Shown: positions 22,028-34,980 of the stretch, one piece after another
Numbering within the stretch: the stretch's first letter is position 1
Layout of the letters: each line of letters starts with the position of its first letter
DNA from: Dugong dugon
Lineage: Eukaryota; Chordata; Mammalia; Sirenia; Dugongidae
NCBI GenBank assembly: GCA_030035585.1
Contig: CM057472.1
Coordinates: 92,439,601-92,503,600 of the forward strand
Length of the DNA stretch: 64,000 bases
Reading direction: 5' to 3'
Made by a program: the position numbers and the translations under genes
The notes under the pieces: model-generated
Told to the model about the DNA's origin: nothing
The model's input: only the letters and a program-made list of their open reading frames with translations
The model's database searches: none

Positions 22028-22466
22028 TGTTAATGACTGAATCATGCCTCCACAAAAGATATGTCAAAGTCCTAATCCCTGTGTCTGTGATTGTGACCTT
22101 ATTTGGAAATAGGCTTTTTGAAGGTTAACATGAGGTCATACCAGAGCAGAATGGATCCTAGTCCTGCATGATTCCTGTTCTTTTAAAAGAGGAGAAAAAA
22201 ACATGGAGAAATAGAAGAAGAATGGCTATATGATGATGGAAGCAGACAGAGCTGCAAGAAAAGGAATGCCAAGGATTATTGGAAGACACATGCAGCTAGG
22301 GAAGAGGCATGGAACACTTCCCCTCAGTGTCCTCAGAAGGAATCTACATGGCCAATACACTGATCCCAATCTCTTAGAATCCAGGATTGTGAGACAATAC
22401 ATTTCTGTGCTTTAAAGCCAACTACTCTGTGGTATTTTATTACAGCAGCCCTAGGAAACTAATACA
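22028..22466 (+). mobile_element. MLT1-like MaLR LTR
   Basis: It begins TGTTAATGACTGAATCATGC with CTAATCCCTGTGTCTGTGAT, has the central GGAAGACACATGCAGCTAGG, and ends TATTTTATTACAGCAGCCCT then AGGAAACTAATACA. This is the order of an ERVL-MaLR LTR. Flanks GAGCC and GCACC are at best a decayed TSD. An ORF of 61 codons within it (22230-22415) is incidental. Confidence 0.8.
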
Positions 22467-22734
22467 GCACCTTAATCTACAAAATGACAATGATGTTACT
22501 TAACTTACTCAGTTGTCTGGGTCATTTAACATAATGTAGCTGAAAGTGTTTTTGAAGTAAATTGCCAAAAAATTCTCATCATGATACCTATGTATAACAC
22601 AGGGTACTAGGTAGTATAGCAGACTTAAAATATTCATGATAAAGTTAATTGCAACAAAGAAGTTGCAATGGAGATTTGAATGAATGTGGAGCTTATAGAT
22701 ATTTATTTAACTTCTACTACGTGTAAGATTCTAA

Positions 22735-22931
22735 AGAAGTCCAGGTGGTGCAGTGGTTAAGAGCTTGGCTAAATGAAAATCTGGTATTTCTAACCCACTT
22801 GCCACTCTACAGCAGAAAGATGTAGCAGTCTGCTTTCTTAAAGATTACAGCCGTGGAAACCCTATAAGCCAGTTCTACCCTGTCCTATAGAGTCACTATG
22901 CATCAGAATCAACTTAACGGCAATGGGCTTT
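22735..22931 (+). mobile_element. AfroSINE, long variant
   Basis: It runs from AAGTCCAGGTGGTGCAGTGG through AAAGATTACAGCCGTGGAAA to CATCAGAATCAACTTAACGG. It is diverged but complete. Confidence 0.88.
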
Positions 22932-24297
22932 ACACATACCATTCACATGTCCAAATAAATTATCTCTGATTGAGAATCTGAGAGACTCTTTGATGAGATG
23001 ATATCTATAATCTTTGCAATATAACTTTTGTGGTGTCTTTTCTTTGTCTTTCAGAACACGTGTCTTTCTTTTCTGCTTCTTTCTTTGTTCTCAAACACTT
23101 GAGGAAGCTGAGTAAAGAAAATATATATACAAGTTAATAAATATTATTTTTAAGTGATAAGAATGCAATCCATTTTATTAGTGACCATGCCAGTAATGTG
23201 TCAGGCTCTCCTTGGTCTTTCAATCTTAGAGAATGTAGCCCAGTATGACAAATGCCAGGGAACTGGTACAAAGAAGGTGCTGGTGTGCAGACACACCTCC
23301 TATTTTGGTTAACAAGCAACATCTTTGTTTTTGAGTCCTGTTTGACTTTCCTTCTCCCTTTTGTATTGCCATATTAGTCAGAGTTTAGCCCCTAGTGGGA
23401 ATTCTTAAGAAAAGAGAATTGGGATTACTTTTTTTAAGCAATGAATTCTATTTTCTTGATCCTAAATTAGGAATGAATAATAGTTGAATAGAAGCACTAG
23501 AAGTACCTTCTCTGTGATTCACACTCCATTCCCTTCCCATTTAAGGGCTTAGCTGAATAGCTTTAGTCAAATAAACCTAGTACTATAAAGTGCTAACTAT
23601 ATGTAAGCAGGAGATTTGCTAAATATGTTGATTTAAAATAGATTTTGTTCTTAGGATTTTAGTGTATCTGATGCATTATTACCAGAACATTCATTCACCT
23701 CCTTTTCCTAACATGGGCTTGTGGGAGAAAATACATTTTTTTTTGCTGTTTCCCCACGTAGTAAGAATCCCAGAAACCCAGTTACAGGCTGGTGTCTAAG
23801 ATGCTCGGCCTCTTTGGCCCTTTGATCTGTCCTTTGGAAATGTTTAAGATCTCTATGTTCTGCAGATTAATTCCATTTTACACATTAAAGAAAAGGGTCT
23901 CCAATTTCACTGTGACATTTACATCATCTAATAGATACCTCATTGCTAAAGTAAATTTATACATAATATATCTCAGCTTTAGGGTTCTTGGATTTTAATT
24001 AGAGGATGAAATATAAATCAGAATTTCAAGCCTTAGCAGTTAATAGAGTTGTCCCCTTGCTTTCTATTAGAGTAACAGTACCAATCATGATTCTCAAACA
24101 TAAATGTGCCAAATTCCTGTTTATTCTTGGGGAATACTTTGCCCAAATTTTCTCTTTTATTTTGTGTTGGTTAAAGGTGGAGTTTTGGTCAGTAAGGCAT
24201 TCTGCAGTAAAATACGCATTGAAGTGTCCCACTAAAGGTAAACTCAAAATTTCTTGCATTTCTTGTTTCCTCCTTTACTCCATCCATATTTAACATG
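22932..24297. other. Repeat-free, gene-free stretch
   Basis: About 1.4 kb in which I recognise no interspersed repeat. Only ORFs of under 100 codons occur, with no family resemblance. Confidence 0.4.
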
Positions 24298-24306
24298 TGG
24301 TAAGAT

Positions 24307-24517
24307 AAAACCAAAACTAAACCCGTTGCTATCAAGTAATTCTGACTCACAGTGACCCTATAGGACAAAGTAGAATTGCCCTATATGGTTTCCAGGGTTA
24401 TATATCTTTAAGAAAGCAGAATGCCACATCTTTCTCCCATGGAGAGGCCGGTGGGTTTGAACTGCTGACCTTTTGATTAGCAGCGTAGCACTTTAACCAT
24501 TGTGCCACCGTGGCTCC
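24307..24517 (-). mobile_element. AfroSINE, long variant, with TSD
   Basis: It runs from AAAACCAAAACTAAACCCGT to TTAACCATTGTGCCACCGTG, including the extra middle block ATATATCTTTAAGAAAGCAG. Flanks TGGTAAGATA (24298-24307) and TGGTAAGGTA (24521-24530) form a target-site duplication with one mismatch. Confidence 0.92.
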
Positions 24518-24530
24518 TTTTGGTAAGGTA

Positions 24531-25237
24531 GACAAAGCAAAAAACATGAATTGAGGTATGTATTTTTTTACCCTTTTTACTTTTAGGGACTTTAAAAATG
24601 TATTTAGCTTTTGTTACACATTTAACAACTCACAAATATAAGAAAATGTGTCTAGATGTGGTAGTTTCTAACTTCCATGGTCTATTTTTGGAAAACCAAG
24701 GAAAATCTGGAACAGCTGGTACTAGAGCAGCCTGTGAACATTTTCTGTTATATTCTTAGACAGCTAGAGATCCACCAAAGGCAATACCATACAAAAAAAC
24801 ACAATACATTCAGAATTATATATAAAACAAATAGGGAATACAATGGTGCAAGAAATGCGAAAGGCGAATCATTTATCGCATAGATTTTTATTCTGTTGTG
24901 GTAAAGAAAGCCATGTCCTATTGCAATGTTAAACTCCAAGGCACAATTAGCAGGAATATGTGTTTTTTTTTTATGCCAGTCAAGTGAAAATACCCAAACT
25001 ATCTTCTTTTGATGATACGTTGTATTTGCTATTTAAAAATGTTCCTGAAAAACATATTAGAAAAATTTTGACTGTTGTGAAATATTAGGTAAACTTTGGG
25101 GAGAGAACTAGAGGGTGGAGAAAGACAAAGGCTGATTTTATACATTTCTTTATATATTTCTGAAAAGTTAAGCCCAATAGAAACTTAACCACATGTAACC
25201 ATTGTAAAAGAAAAGCATGAATAATATGGAATCAAAG
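24531..25237. other. Unannotated sequence
   Basis: No repeat or gene is recognised up to the L1 target-site duplication. Confidence 0.45.
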
Positions 25238-25250
25238 ATATCTGAAAAGG

Positions 25251-26911
25251 GAGACTTCTGGACAACATGGCACTATAGACAGAAGCACAAGCCATCCCTC
25301 CACATCAAAGATCTAAAAAACTAAGTCAAACAGAGACACACATCAATCCTGAAACCATAAGCATCAAATGAAGAGATGAAGAACTCAGCCAAGCACTGAA
25401 TGGAGCAAGAAACTGACCAAGAACAGAGAGTGAGGAGAGATACATGCAGAGGTCCACTCAGCTCATGCAGCACGGATCCGCCATCTTGGACTCCTATTGG
25501 AGATCGATGAACAGTAGGTATGAGAAAGCGGCTTCACGGAGCTTCCAGCAGGAGACAGAACAACCAGTAACCAGCAATACACACTTTGCCACCCCCCACT
25601 CTTCTTCACCCCCACTGAGCTTCCTCTGCTTCCTGTGGCCACAGTCTCTTGTTCAGGTGGCACCAGCTTTACCCCAGTGCTGCTTGGATTCCACCCACCC
25701 GCACTGGCCGGCTCCCTGAGGCCATTTGTTGGTTGCTGTGTTGTTTTTTTTCTGCTTCTTTTGATTTCTTCCATACCTCTAACCACCTCCCGTCCTTTCT
25801 CTCAAATACCTGGCTCTGTGTGACATCTTTGATTCTTCCTGAAAGGCTTTGAAACACCACTCGACAGTGGAACTGCTTCCTGGCCTGTGCCACCACGCTG
25901 GTGGGATCCCTGGAGTTTTGTTTGTTTGTTTTGATTTGTTCTGTTTTGATATGTTTGGTTTTTTTTTTCTTTTCTCAGCTTGGGGAGCCCCTTTTAGTCA
26001 GGCCATACTGTGCAGATTGGGAGCTACTCCCTCTGTCTGTGCAAACGCACAGTGGGATCCCTGGAGGCATTTCTTTATTCTTGTTTTCTTTGATTTTGTT
26101 TTTTTTTCTTTGTTTGTTTTGTTTTCTTTTCTTTTTCCCTTTTTGTCTATGTTCATTTCTCAGTTTCTTCTCTGTCAATACTTACCTTCTCTTCCAGTCT
26201 CCTAAATACCTGGCGTTGTGTGACACCTCTACCCCTTCTAGCCAGGCTGTACTTCATGGCCTGGGGGCAACTTCCTCAGTCCTTGCAGCTGCACCGGTGG
26301 GACCCCTGGGGGTTTTTCTTTTTCTTCTTTTTTTCTAATTTGAATTTATTCATTTTTTCTTTTACTCTTTTCCTTTTCTGTTTTCTTCATTTCTCACTCT
26401 CTCATCTCTCCATTCCAATGGCAAGCTCCCTTAGGACTCTTTTTTGTTTGTTTGCTTTTGGCTTCTGTTCCTCTCTCCTCTCATGCCCATCTTAGCTCCA
26501 CACATCATAACCTTCCCCTTCCTTCCTGCCTACCTACAGCATGTGCTGAACATCACACCACCAAGCAGCAGAGGCACGGCCTACCAGAACCTGCCTGCAC
26601 TGATTCCCGGCCTGCCTTATTGACCCTAGTATGTGCCACAAACAGCCCATTCCAGTAACTCCTCTTCAGCTGGACATGCCCTGCTGTACCGTAAATAAGC
26701 GACTGAACCTGCCCATTGGAGAAGGAGGAGAAAATTGTCATGTCCACAGACGAACAAACAACAAAGAACTCAGAGCCCACCTGCTCAGACATAATCAAAT
26801 AAAACAAAAAAGCAGGATGAAACAAATCTACAACCAATAAACAAGGAAAATACCTACTGAACATCCCAAAGACAGAAGGGAACATCGAAATGTATACAAA
26901 AACAAGACAAA
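25251..26911 (+). promoter_or_regulatory. L1 5' UTR with repeated units
   Basis: About 1.66 kb. Core units ending in GTGGGATCCCTGGAG or a close variant lie at about 25898-25917, 26050-26066 and 26302-26316, each followed by a long T-rich tract. AAATACCTGGC recurs at 25805 and 26206, with TCTGTGTGAC/GTTGTGTGAC next to it, giving a larger repeat step of about 400 bp. The repeat arrangement recalls 5' UTR monomers of rodent L1s, but relatedness is not implied. Confidence 0.65.
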
Positions 26912-27154
26912 ATGGTTCCAATAGGAGTCCAAAATAAAACACCAGATGACTTTCCAGTAGAAGAAAAGGCACTAGAACTACCTGATAGGGAGTTCAAATC
27001 CCTAATATTCCGAGATAAACAAGAATCGAAGCAAAATTCAGACAAAAATGAGAAAAAAATAGACAAATTCATGAAAAAGGCAGACAAATGCATGGAAAAT
27101 ACAGACCAAAAAATGGAAGAATTCAAGATGCTGTCTACAAGAGACACACCTTAG
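26912..27154 (+). pseudogene. L1 ORF1, N-terminal remnant fused out of frame to ORF2
   Basis: It starts MVPIGVQNKTPDDFPVEEKA and keeps the acidic leader and the first heptads of the coiled coil (KNEKKIDKFMKKADKCMENT). At residue about 72 (EEFK, 27127) the deletion junction is crossed. The next codons (MLSTRDTP) are ORF2 sequence read in the wrong frame and end at 27154. The RRM and C-terminal RNA-binding domains are absent. Confidence 0.88.
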
Positions 27155-27987
27155 GAAAAAAGACGTAAATTTATTGAAAATCAAAGGATGTAAAAAAATA
27201 TACCAAACAAACAGCTACCAAAAAAGAACAGGAGTGGCAATACCAATCCCAGATAAAATAGACTTTAAAACAAAATGCACCATAAAAGACAAAGAAGGAC
27301 ACTATATAATTATTAGGGGGATTATACATCATGAAGACATAACCATAATAAACATCTACACACCCAATGACAGGGCTCCCAAATACATAAAACAAACTCT
27401 AACAGCACTGGAAAGAGAAATTGACAGTTCCACAATAATAGTAGGAGACTTCAACACACCACTCTTGGTAAAGGACAGAAAATCTAGAAGGAAACTCAAC
27501 AAAGATACAGAAGACCTAAAGGGTACAATGATCCAACTTGACCTCAAAGACATATATAGAACACTCCACCTAACAGCTGCAAAGTACACGTTATTTTCCA
27601 GTCTGTATGGAACATTCTCCAGAATAGACCACATCTTAGGCCCCAGAGTAATCCTCAACAAGATCTGAAACATTGAGATAATATAAAGTACCTTCTCTGA
27701 CCACAGCTCTATCAAAGTAGAAACTAAAAATAGGAAGAGCAAGGAAAAAAGAATCAATTACATGGAACCTGAATAATACCCTGCTTTCAAACCACTGGGT
27801 AACAGAAGAAATCAGAGATGGAATCAAAAAATTCCTAGAATCAAACAAGAATGAAAACACATCATACCAAAACCTTTGGGACACAGCAAAGGCTGTCCTC
27901 AGAGGACAATTTATAGCAATCAATACACATATCAAAAAAGAGGAAAGGGACAAAATCAAAACCTTAACTATAGTGCTCTAAAAAATG

Positions 27988-28024
<37 letters not shown>

Positions 28025-30832
28025 CACAGCCACTGGAAGAAGGGAAATAAAAAGATCAGAGCAGAAATAAATGAAATAGAAAATAGAAAAACAATAGAAA
28101 GAATCAAAAAAACCAAAAGTTGGTTCTTTGAAAGAATCAATAAAATCGACAAACCACTGGCCATACTGACAAAAGAAAACCAGGAGAGGACACAAATAAC
28201 CCCAATAAGAAATGAACTTGGGGAACATTACAACAGACCCAACTGAAATAAAAAGGATAGTAACAGAGTATTATGAAAAACTATACTCCAACAAATTTGA
28301 AAACCTAGAGGAAATGGATGAATTTCTAGAAACACATTACCTACCCAAACTACAACAAAGTGATGTTGAAAATCTGAACAGACACATAACAAGGGAAGAG
28401 ATTGAAAAAGTAATAAAAGAAACTCCCGACAGAAAAAAGCCCTGGCCCAGATGGCTTCACTGGAGAATTCTACAAAACATTTGGGAAAAGCTTATACCAG
28501 TACCACTCAAAATATTTCAGAACATAGAAAAGGAAGCAACACATCTGAATTCATTCTATGAAGCCAACATAACCCTGATACTAAAACCAGACAAAGACGC
28601 CACAAAAAGGAAAATTACAGACCATTATCTCTCATGAATATAGGTGCAAAAATTCTCAACAAAATTCTAGCCAATGGAATTCACCATCATATCAAAAAAA
28701 TAATACACGATTACTAAGTAGGATTCATACAAGGTATGGAAGGATGGTTCAATATTAGAAAATCAATCCATTTAATCCACCACATAAATAAAAAGAAAGA
28801 AAAGAATCACATGATCAACTCAATAGACATGCAAAAGGCATTCGACGAAGTCCAACACAAATTCCTGATAAAAACTCTCAATAAAATAGATATAGAACGG
28901 AAATTTCTCAACATAATAAAGGGTATCTATGCAAAATGAACAGCCAACATCATTCTTAATGGAGAGAGGCTGAAAACTTTCCCCCTGATAACAGGAACAA
29001 GACAAGGATGCCCTTTACCACCACTCCTATTTATCATTGTGCTGGAAGTCCTAGCTAGAGCAATAAGGCAAGAAAAAGAAATAAAGGCCATCCAAATTGG
29101 TAGTGAAGAACTTAAACTGTCCCTGTTTGGGGATGATATCATACTATACATAGAAAACCCTAAAGACTCCACTATGAAACTACTGGAACTAATAGAAAGA
29201 TTCAGCTGAGTAGCAGGATACAAGACAAACATACAAAAATTGGTTAGATTCCTACACACCAATAAAGAGAAAGATGAGAAGGAAATCATGAAAAGAATAC
29301 CATTTATAAAGGCCCCTAAAAAATCAAATACTTAGGAATAAATCTAACCAGGGATGTAAAAGACCTATACAAAGAAAACTACAGAACACTACTACAAGAA
29401 ACCCAAAGGGATCTACATAAATGGAAAAACATACCATGCTCATGGATAGGTAGACTCAAGATCGTGCAAATGACAATGCTACCCAAAGTAATTTACAAAT
29501 ACAATGAAATACTGATCCAAATACCAACAACATCCTTTAAAGATATTAAAAACCTAATCACTAACTTTATATGGAAATGGAAGAGGCCCAGATAAGTAAA
29601 AAGAAGAATAAAGTAGGAGGACTCACACTACCTGACCTCAGAACCTACTACAGAGCTACGGTAGTCAAAACAGCCTGGTACTGGTGCAATGACAGATATA
29701 TTGACTAATGGAAAACAATTGAGAACCCAGATGAAAATTCATCCACCTACAGTCACCTGATCTTCAACAAGAGCCCATAGTCCATCAAATGGGGAACAGT
29801 CTTTTTAATAAATGGTGCTGACAAAACTGCATGTCCATCTGCAAAAAAATGAAACAGGACCCATACCTCACACCATATATAACAACTAATTCAAAATGAT
29901 CAAAGACCTAAATATAAAGGCAATAACTATAAAGTTCATAGAGAAAAAATACGATCAATGCTAGAGGCCCTAATACACGGGATTAACAAGATACAAACCA
30001 TAACCAACAACACACAAACTCCAGAAGATAAGCTAGATGACTAGGATCTTCTAAAAATGAAACACTTAGGCTCATCAAAAGACTTCATCAAAAGAGTAAA
30101 AAGAGAACCTACATAATGGGAAAAAAGTTTTGGACATTACAAGTCAGACAAAGGTCTAATCTCTAAAATCTACATGAAAATCCAACACCTCTACAACAAA
30201 AAGACCGATAATCCAATTAAAAAATGGGAAAGAAAATGAACAGACACTTCACCAAAGAAGACATTCAAGTGACCAACAGACACATGAGGAAATGCTCTCG
30301 ATCACTAGCCATTAGAGAAATCCAAATTAAAACCACAATGAGATACCATCTTATCCCGGCATTACTAGCACAAATAAAAAAACTGGAAGTAACAAAAGTT
30401 GGAGAAGCTGTGGGGAGATCGGAACTCTTATGCACTGCTGGTGGGAATGCATAATGATACAACCATTTTGGAAAATGATATGGCACCTCCTTAGAAAGCT
30501 AGAAATAGAAATATCGTATGATCCAGTAATCCCACTCCTAGGAATATATCCTAGAGAAATAAGAGCTGTCACACGGATGGACATATGCACACCCCTGTTC
30601 AATGCAGCATTGTTCACAATAGCAAAATGATGGAAACAACCTAGATGCCCATCAACAGATGAATGGATAAACAAACTATGGTACATACACACAATGGAGT
30701 ATTATGTAACTACAAAGAACAATGATGAATCTGTGAAGCATCTCATAACATGGATGAAACTGGAGAACATTAAGCTGAGAGAAATAAGTCAATCACAAAA
30801 GGACAAATATTGTATGAGACCTCTACTGTAAA
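27128..30832 (+). pseudogene. L1 ORF2, missing first ~43 residues and multiply broken
   Basis: The retained frame begins at CCLQETHL (endonuclease Glu). The upstream NVNG segment is deleted. The endonuclease continues at 27174-27668 with GDFNTPLL and SRIDHILG; an SDHS follows at about 27699 after a stop. RT blocks lie at 28212-28637 ([20 protein letters not shown]), QKAFDEVQH at about 28833 and the catalytic box FGDD at 29126-29137 (alanine to glycine before the two aspartates). The poly-A run at 27993-28022 has expanded and breaks the frame. The C-terminus (30430-30830) has LGIYPREIRAVTR and ends MRPLL, as in the other L1. Confidence 0.92.
27993..28022 (+). repeat. Poly-A run inside L1 ORF2
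   Basis: About 30 consecutive A, where the other L1 has ordinary coding sequence. It probably arose by slippage in an A-rich lysine segment. Confidence 0.9.
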
Positions 30833-31763
30833 AACTCATGTAAAAGTTTACTAACAAAAAGAAATAATCTTTCTTGGTTACGAAGGATAGGAGGCGTGGA
30901 GGGTGGAAATACTGTACAATAGATAGTAACTTTGGGGAAGGGTAAGAAAGTACACAATACTGGGGAAGCCAGCACGTCTTGTACAAAGAAATGTCATGGA
31001 AACTCCATAGATACATCCAAATGCCCTGAGGGACTGAATTGCTGGGCAGAGGGCTGTGGGGACCATGGTCTCAGGGAACGTCTATCTCAAATTGCATAAC
31101 ACAGTTTATAAGGAAAACGTTCTACATTCTACCTTGGTGAGTAACTTTTGGGGTCTTAAAAGTCTGTGAGCAGCCATTTAAGATACTCCACTGGTCTCAA
31201 CCTTTTGGGAGCAAGGGAAAATGAAGAAAACAAGATACAAGGAAAAGATTAGTCCAAAGGACTAATGGACCACAACTACCACGGCCTCCACCAGACTGAG
31301 TCCAGCACAACTAGATCATGCACAGCTACCACCACTGACTGCTCTGACAGGGATCACAACAGAGGGCCCTGGACAGAGCTGCAGAAAAATGTAGAATAAA
31401 ATTCTAACTCACAAAAAATGACCAGACTTACTGGCCTGACAGAGACTGGAGAAACCCCGAGAGTATGGCCCCCAGACACCCTTTTAGCTCAGTAATGAAG
31501 TCACTCTAGAGGTTCACCATTCAGCCAAAGATTAGACAGCCCCATAAAACAAAACATGACTAATGGGGCACAACAGTCTAGGGACAAGGACTAGAAGGCA
31601 GGAAGGGACAGAAAAGCTGGTAACAAGGAACTCGATGTTGACAAGGGACAGGGTTAACATGTTGTGGGGTTGTTAACCATTGTTATAAAACAATATGTGT
31701 ACTGTTTAACAAGAAACTATTTGTTCTGTAAACCCTCACATAAAGTACAATAAAAAAAATTAA

Positions 31764-31783
31764 ATATATATATATATATATAT
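31764..31783. repeat. (TA)n at L1 tail
   Basis: An alternating TA run between the L1 AATAAA-containing tail and the 3' target-site duplication. Such microsatellites often grow from L1 tails. Confidence 0.85.
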
Positions 31784-31792
31784 CTGAAAAGG

Positions 31793-32905
31793 AAATTTTA
31801 ATTACTTATTTAAATCAATATTTTATTCCTTGCAACATGAATTCAATGCTGGGGAATGTATTCGGCAACAAAGATATATTGTAAAGGGCTACATAACACA
31901 GTCGTAATCAATGATCTTCTAGTCTAGAAGAGGAGATTGACAAGTGGTAGCCAACTATAGTAGAGTGTCCTAAGGGCTTTGATAGCACAGAAGAGAAAGA
32001 TGAAAAGCAGGACGAAAGCCCAAGAAGAGGCAGTAATGTTTTTACTGAGTATTGTGGGAGAGGTACAAAATACCTAGTTTGAATAGTAAGGGGAAGGACA
32101 ACCTGTACAGAGAGACAAGCATGTGTGAAGCATGGACTGGAAAAAAAAAACCTGGCAACTTTTGCACGAGCAAGTTGCTCAACACAGAGGAAAGTGAAAA
32201 AAAAAAATATATGCTTAGGGAAGTGACATGGAATGAAGTTACTTACATAAAGCATAGTTCTTTTATATTAACTAAGGCTCTCAATTTATTCCTGGGATGG
32301 CAGTATTGGGAATTAGAAAAAACTGAAAGTTTAAGTAGAAGAATAAATAATCAGATTTACATTTCATAAAGAATGTTCTAGATCAGCATGGAAAAATGGA
32401 TTGACTGGCTTACTTTTCCAAGTGTGTTTCATGGAGAAAGGGTATGCTCATCATTCTTCCTTACCTTTCTTTTTTTTAACAATGATTATATGTGAATAAA
32501 TTCTTATCACATAAATAATTTAAAAGTTCCATAATATACAAAATGAAGTTTGCTACTCACCTGAAAGTTGAAAATGTCAATATTATTTTACTTAATGTAT
32601 TTTTACATATGTTAGCTGGAATGATTAGTAAAAATATGTGAAAATAGATCTATTTGAGACTTACATAGCTAATGGTTTACATATAGATGGGAAAGGAAAA
32701 CAGAGGTAATGATAGGAGAGAAACTTTGGAATACTGAATGACTTATTATTAGCAATGAGATCGTGTGTTGGTTAAGTGAAAGAGGAGACTCTACTATAAT
32801 CTCACATTTCAAATTTAGGTAACTGGGTGGGTAACTATATCCCTTACCCAAGGTTATATAATCAAGGTTTATGTTTTCTAGTAGTCATTGGAAGAGTGGT
32901 AAATA
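31793..32905. other. Unannotated sequence
   Basis: No repeat family is firmly recognised. 31930-32130 has the gross pattern of a widespread ancient mammalian repeat (a 'gtgtcctaagggctttgatagc' to 'gaagcatggactgg' order), but it is too decayed to name. Confidence 0.4.
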
Positions 32906-33173
32906 TGTTGTTGTTGTTGTTAGCTACAGTTGAGTCAATCCCTGACTCTTGACAACTCCATACACAATGGAACAAAAAGCTGCTTGGTCCTGCACCATCC
33001 CCATGATCGGTTGCAGATCAAATCATTTTTATCCATAAGGTTTTCATTGGTTGATTTTTGGATGCAGATTATCAAACCTTTCTTCTTAATCCATCTTAGT
33101 CTGGAAGCTCTGCTGAAACGTGTTCAGCATCATAGCAACAAGCAAGCCTCCACCAACAAACAATACTGGTAGC
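32906..33173 (-). mobile_element. Compact non-autonomous RTE derivative (5' end joined to 3' end)
   Basis: On the plus strand it opens with the RTE tail (GTTGTTGTTGTTAGCTACAG ... GACAACTCCATACAC, GGTCCTGCACCATCC). It passes directly into the RTE 5' leader in reverse (ATCCATAAGGTTTTCATTGG, GTCTGGAAGCTCTGCTGAAA, CATCATAGCAACAAGC). The roughly 3 kb coding body is absent, leaving about 270 bp. It presumably depends on RTE proteins. Confidence 0.8.
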
Positions 33174-33439
33174 TCATTATTCTTTATCTTGAATTTATTT
33201 TACCTACACTAGGCAAATTTGTTTTATTTTGCAGATGTATTTTCAGGTTCTTCTAGTAGATCATGCTGCTTGCAATCAAATCCATTTCTTTAGGCAATGT
33301 TCAAGTGAATTAAAAATTGAGGATCACTTATTTGACAACTAAAGCCTTGACTTTGACTTTATTTAACTGGCTTGGTGAGAATTTTATAGAAATATTGAAG
33401 CAAAAAATCAAAACAAAATAAAAAATTATACTGAGGACG

Positions 33440-34080
33440 TATATATGCACACCTGGTATCCAAACTCCCCACATCTGTTTCTCTCCTCAGTTGTACTGTC
33501 TCTATTAATGACTTCATCTTTCAACTAATTTCTCAAACCCAACACTAAGACTTATCCTTGAATGTTGTCATTCTTCTCATATATATAATTAAATTCATGT
33601 TGTCTCTACCCACAAAATATATCCAGAACACATCACTTCTTTCTCTGCTTCCACTGCTCTAGTGTAGCCATTTTCTTCTCACCTGAAATACTCCAAACCT
33701 TACCAAAATGTCTTCCTGTTTCTGTTTGTCTCTCTAAAGATCAGTTTTCTCACAACAGCCTAATTAATCTCTTACAAATTTATAATCATCAAAGAGTATT
33801 ACAATCTTCTTAACTCACTCCAGTATTCCCTTCACAAACAGAAACCCTCAACTGCTTACCAATTCCTGCCATTCATTAGATGATCAGCCTTCAAAAACCA
33901 ATTATCTCTACCCACTTTCCTCTCCTGGTTTCTCATGGACTTTGCTCTCCTTCCTCTTGGTTGAACATTCAAGTTCACTCCGACTTCAGAATCCTTGCAC
34001 GTCCCATGCAAACATTTTGTGGCTGGATTCTTCTTGATCACCTAGTATCAGTTCATTCTGCAATTTTTTGGAACAGGACG
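33440..34080 (+). mobile_element. L2 LINE, 3' region, diverged
   Basis: The order CTCATATATATAATT, CTCTACCCACAAAATATATC, CACCTGAAATACTCC, TTAACTCACTCCAGTATTCC, CTTGCACGTCCCATGC resembles the L2 ORF2 end and 3' UTR. The boundaries are approximate. Confidence 0.55.
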
Positions 34081-34780
34081 ATTGAGACAGCATATATAAA
34101 GAGTCACCTTAGTGAATTGCCTGGATTCTAAACATATAGCTCTTTGCAATAACTTTATTTCCTCTTGGTGACTGGGATCGATCATTCCTAACAAGTTCAG
34201 AGATGTTTCTTTTATTCTTTTTACTTTAGCATCTTGAGAAACTCCAAGTGCTAGGAGGAGGTTTAGCTCAAGTTTAATGGCATTGTGATATAATTCCCTG
34301 GTGAAGCATTCCTTCTTTGTGTACTACAATCTCTAAACACACCAAACCTGAAAACAAAGAGACAGAAGCAAAAATCCTTTCAGTAAGTTATTTGGTATAG
34401 TAGTAGAAGACAACTCCCCCACATCTACCCCTTAGTTTCCTGACGTATACGTTCTAGTGTATTTTGCATTCTGTAGGACTGTGAACCAATTTCACAGGAT
34501 GTTGTCTCCCAAATGCTTTTTTAGTTGAGCCTATGGCAAACTATCTCACCATTCTCTCCAGCCTACTGCTCCCAGCAGGATGGGCCTTTTCTAAGAGGAT
34601 GTACGTCCTTATACCATGAGAACCTGAGTTAGATTTTTGTCCAGCGAGTTTAAGAGCTTTTCATAGTTTTTTGTTCATCTATTTCATTCCTAAGAATTCC
34701 ATGATCAACTTTCTGTTGGCAGTTATGGAGCAAGTAAAAAACATTTTATTACTTCTCCTCCTCTGTGGATTATTTTGAGA
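34081..34780. other. Unannotated sequence
   Basis: No repeat or coding signal is recognised. Confidence 0.45.
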
Positions 34781-34980
34781 GGCCCTGGTGGTACAGTGGT
34801 TAAGCGATCAGCTGCCAACTGAAAAGTCGACGGTTAGAACCCCAGTGGCTCCTTGGGAGAAAAGATCTGACAATCAACTCTGGAAAAGATTACAGTCTAG
34901 GAAATCCTATAGGGCAGTTCTACTCTGTCCTATAGGGTCACTTATAGTCGGAATCAACTCAATGGCAATGTTTTGTTTTG
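34781..34980 (+). mobile_element. AfroSINE, long variant
   Basis: It runs from GGCCCTGGTGGTACAGTGGT through GAAAAGATTACAGTCTAGGA and GTTCTACTCTGTCCTATAGG to GTCGGAATCAACTCAATGGC, then a T-rich run. Confidence 0.92.

Larger units (their letters stand above)
25251..31779 (+). mobile_element. L1 LINE with intact ends and 13-bp TSD, internally deleted
   Basis: The insertion is delimited by ATATCTGAAAAGG at 25238-25250 and again at 31780-31792. The 5' end is complete by comparison with the minus-strand L1, and the tail ends in an A-rich run followed by (TA)n. At about 27127/27128 the sequence jumps from the ORF1 coiled-coil into the ORF2 endonuclease, so roughly 1.3-1.4 kb present in the other L1 (about 14240-15605) is missing. 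The frames are otherwise decayed. Confidence 0.95.

Noticed and set aside
25901..26338. 145-codon, phenylalanine-rich frame
   Set aside because: It lies in the T-rich L1 5' UTR; its composition reflects pyrimidine tracts and the other L1 copy does not preserve the frame.
27356..27757. Long minus-strand frame opposite L1 ORF2
   Set aside because: It is the antisense shadow of the ORF2 endonuclease frame.
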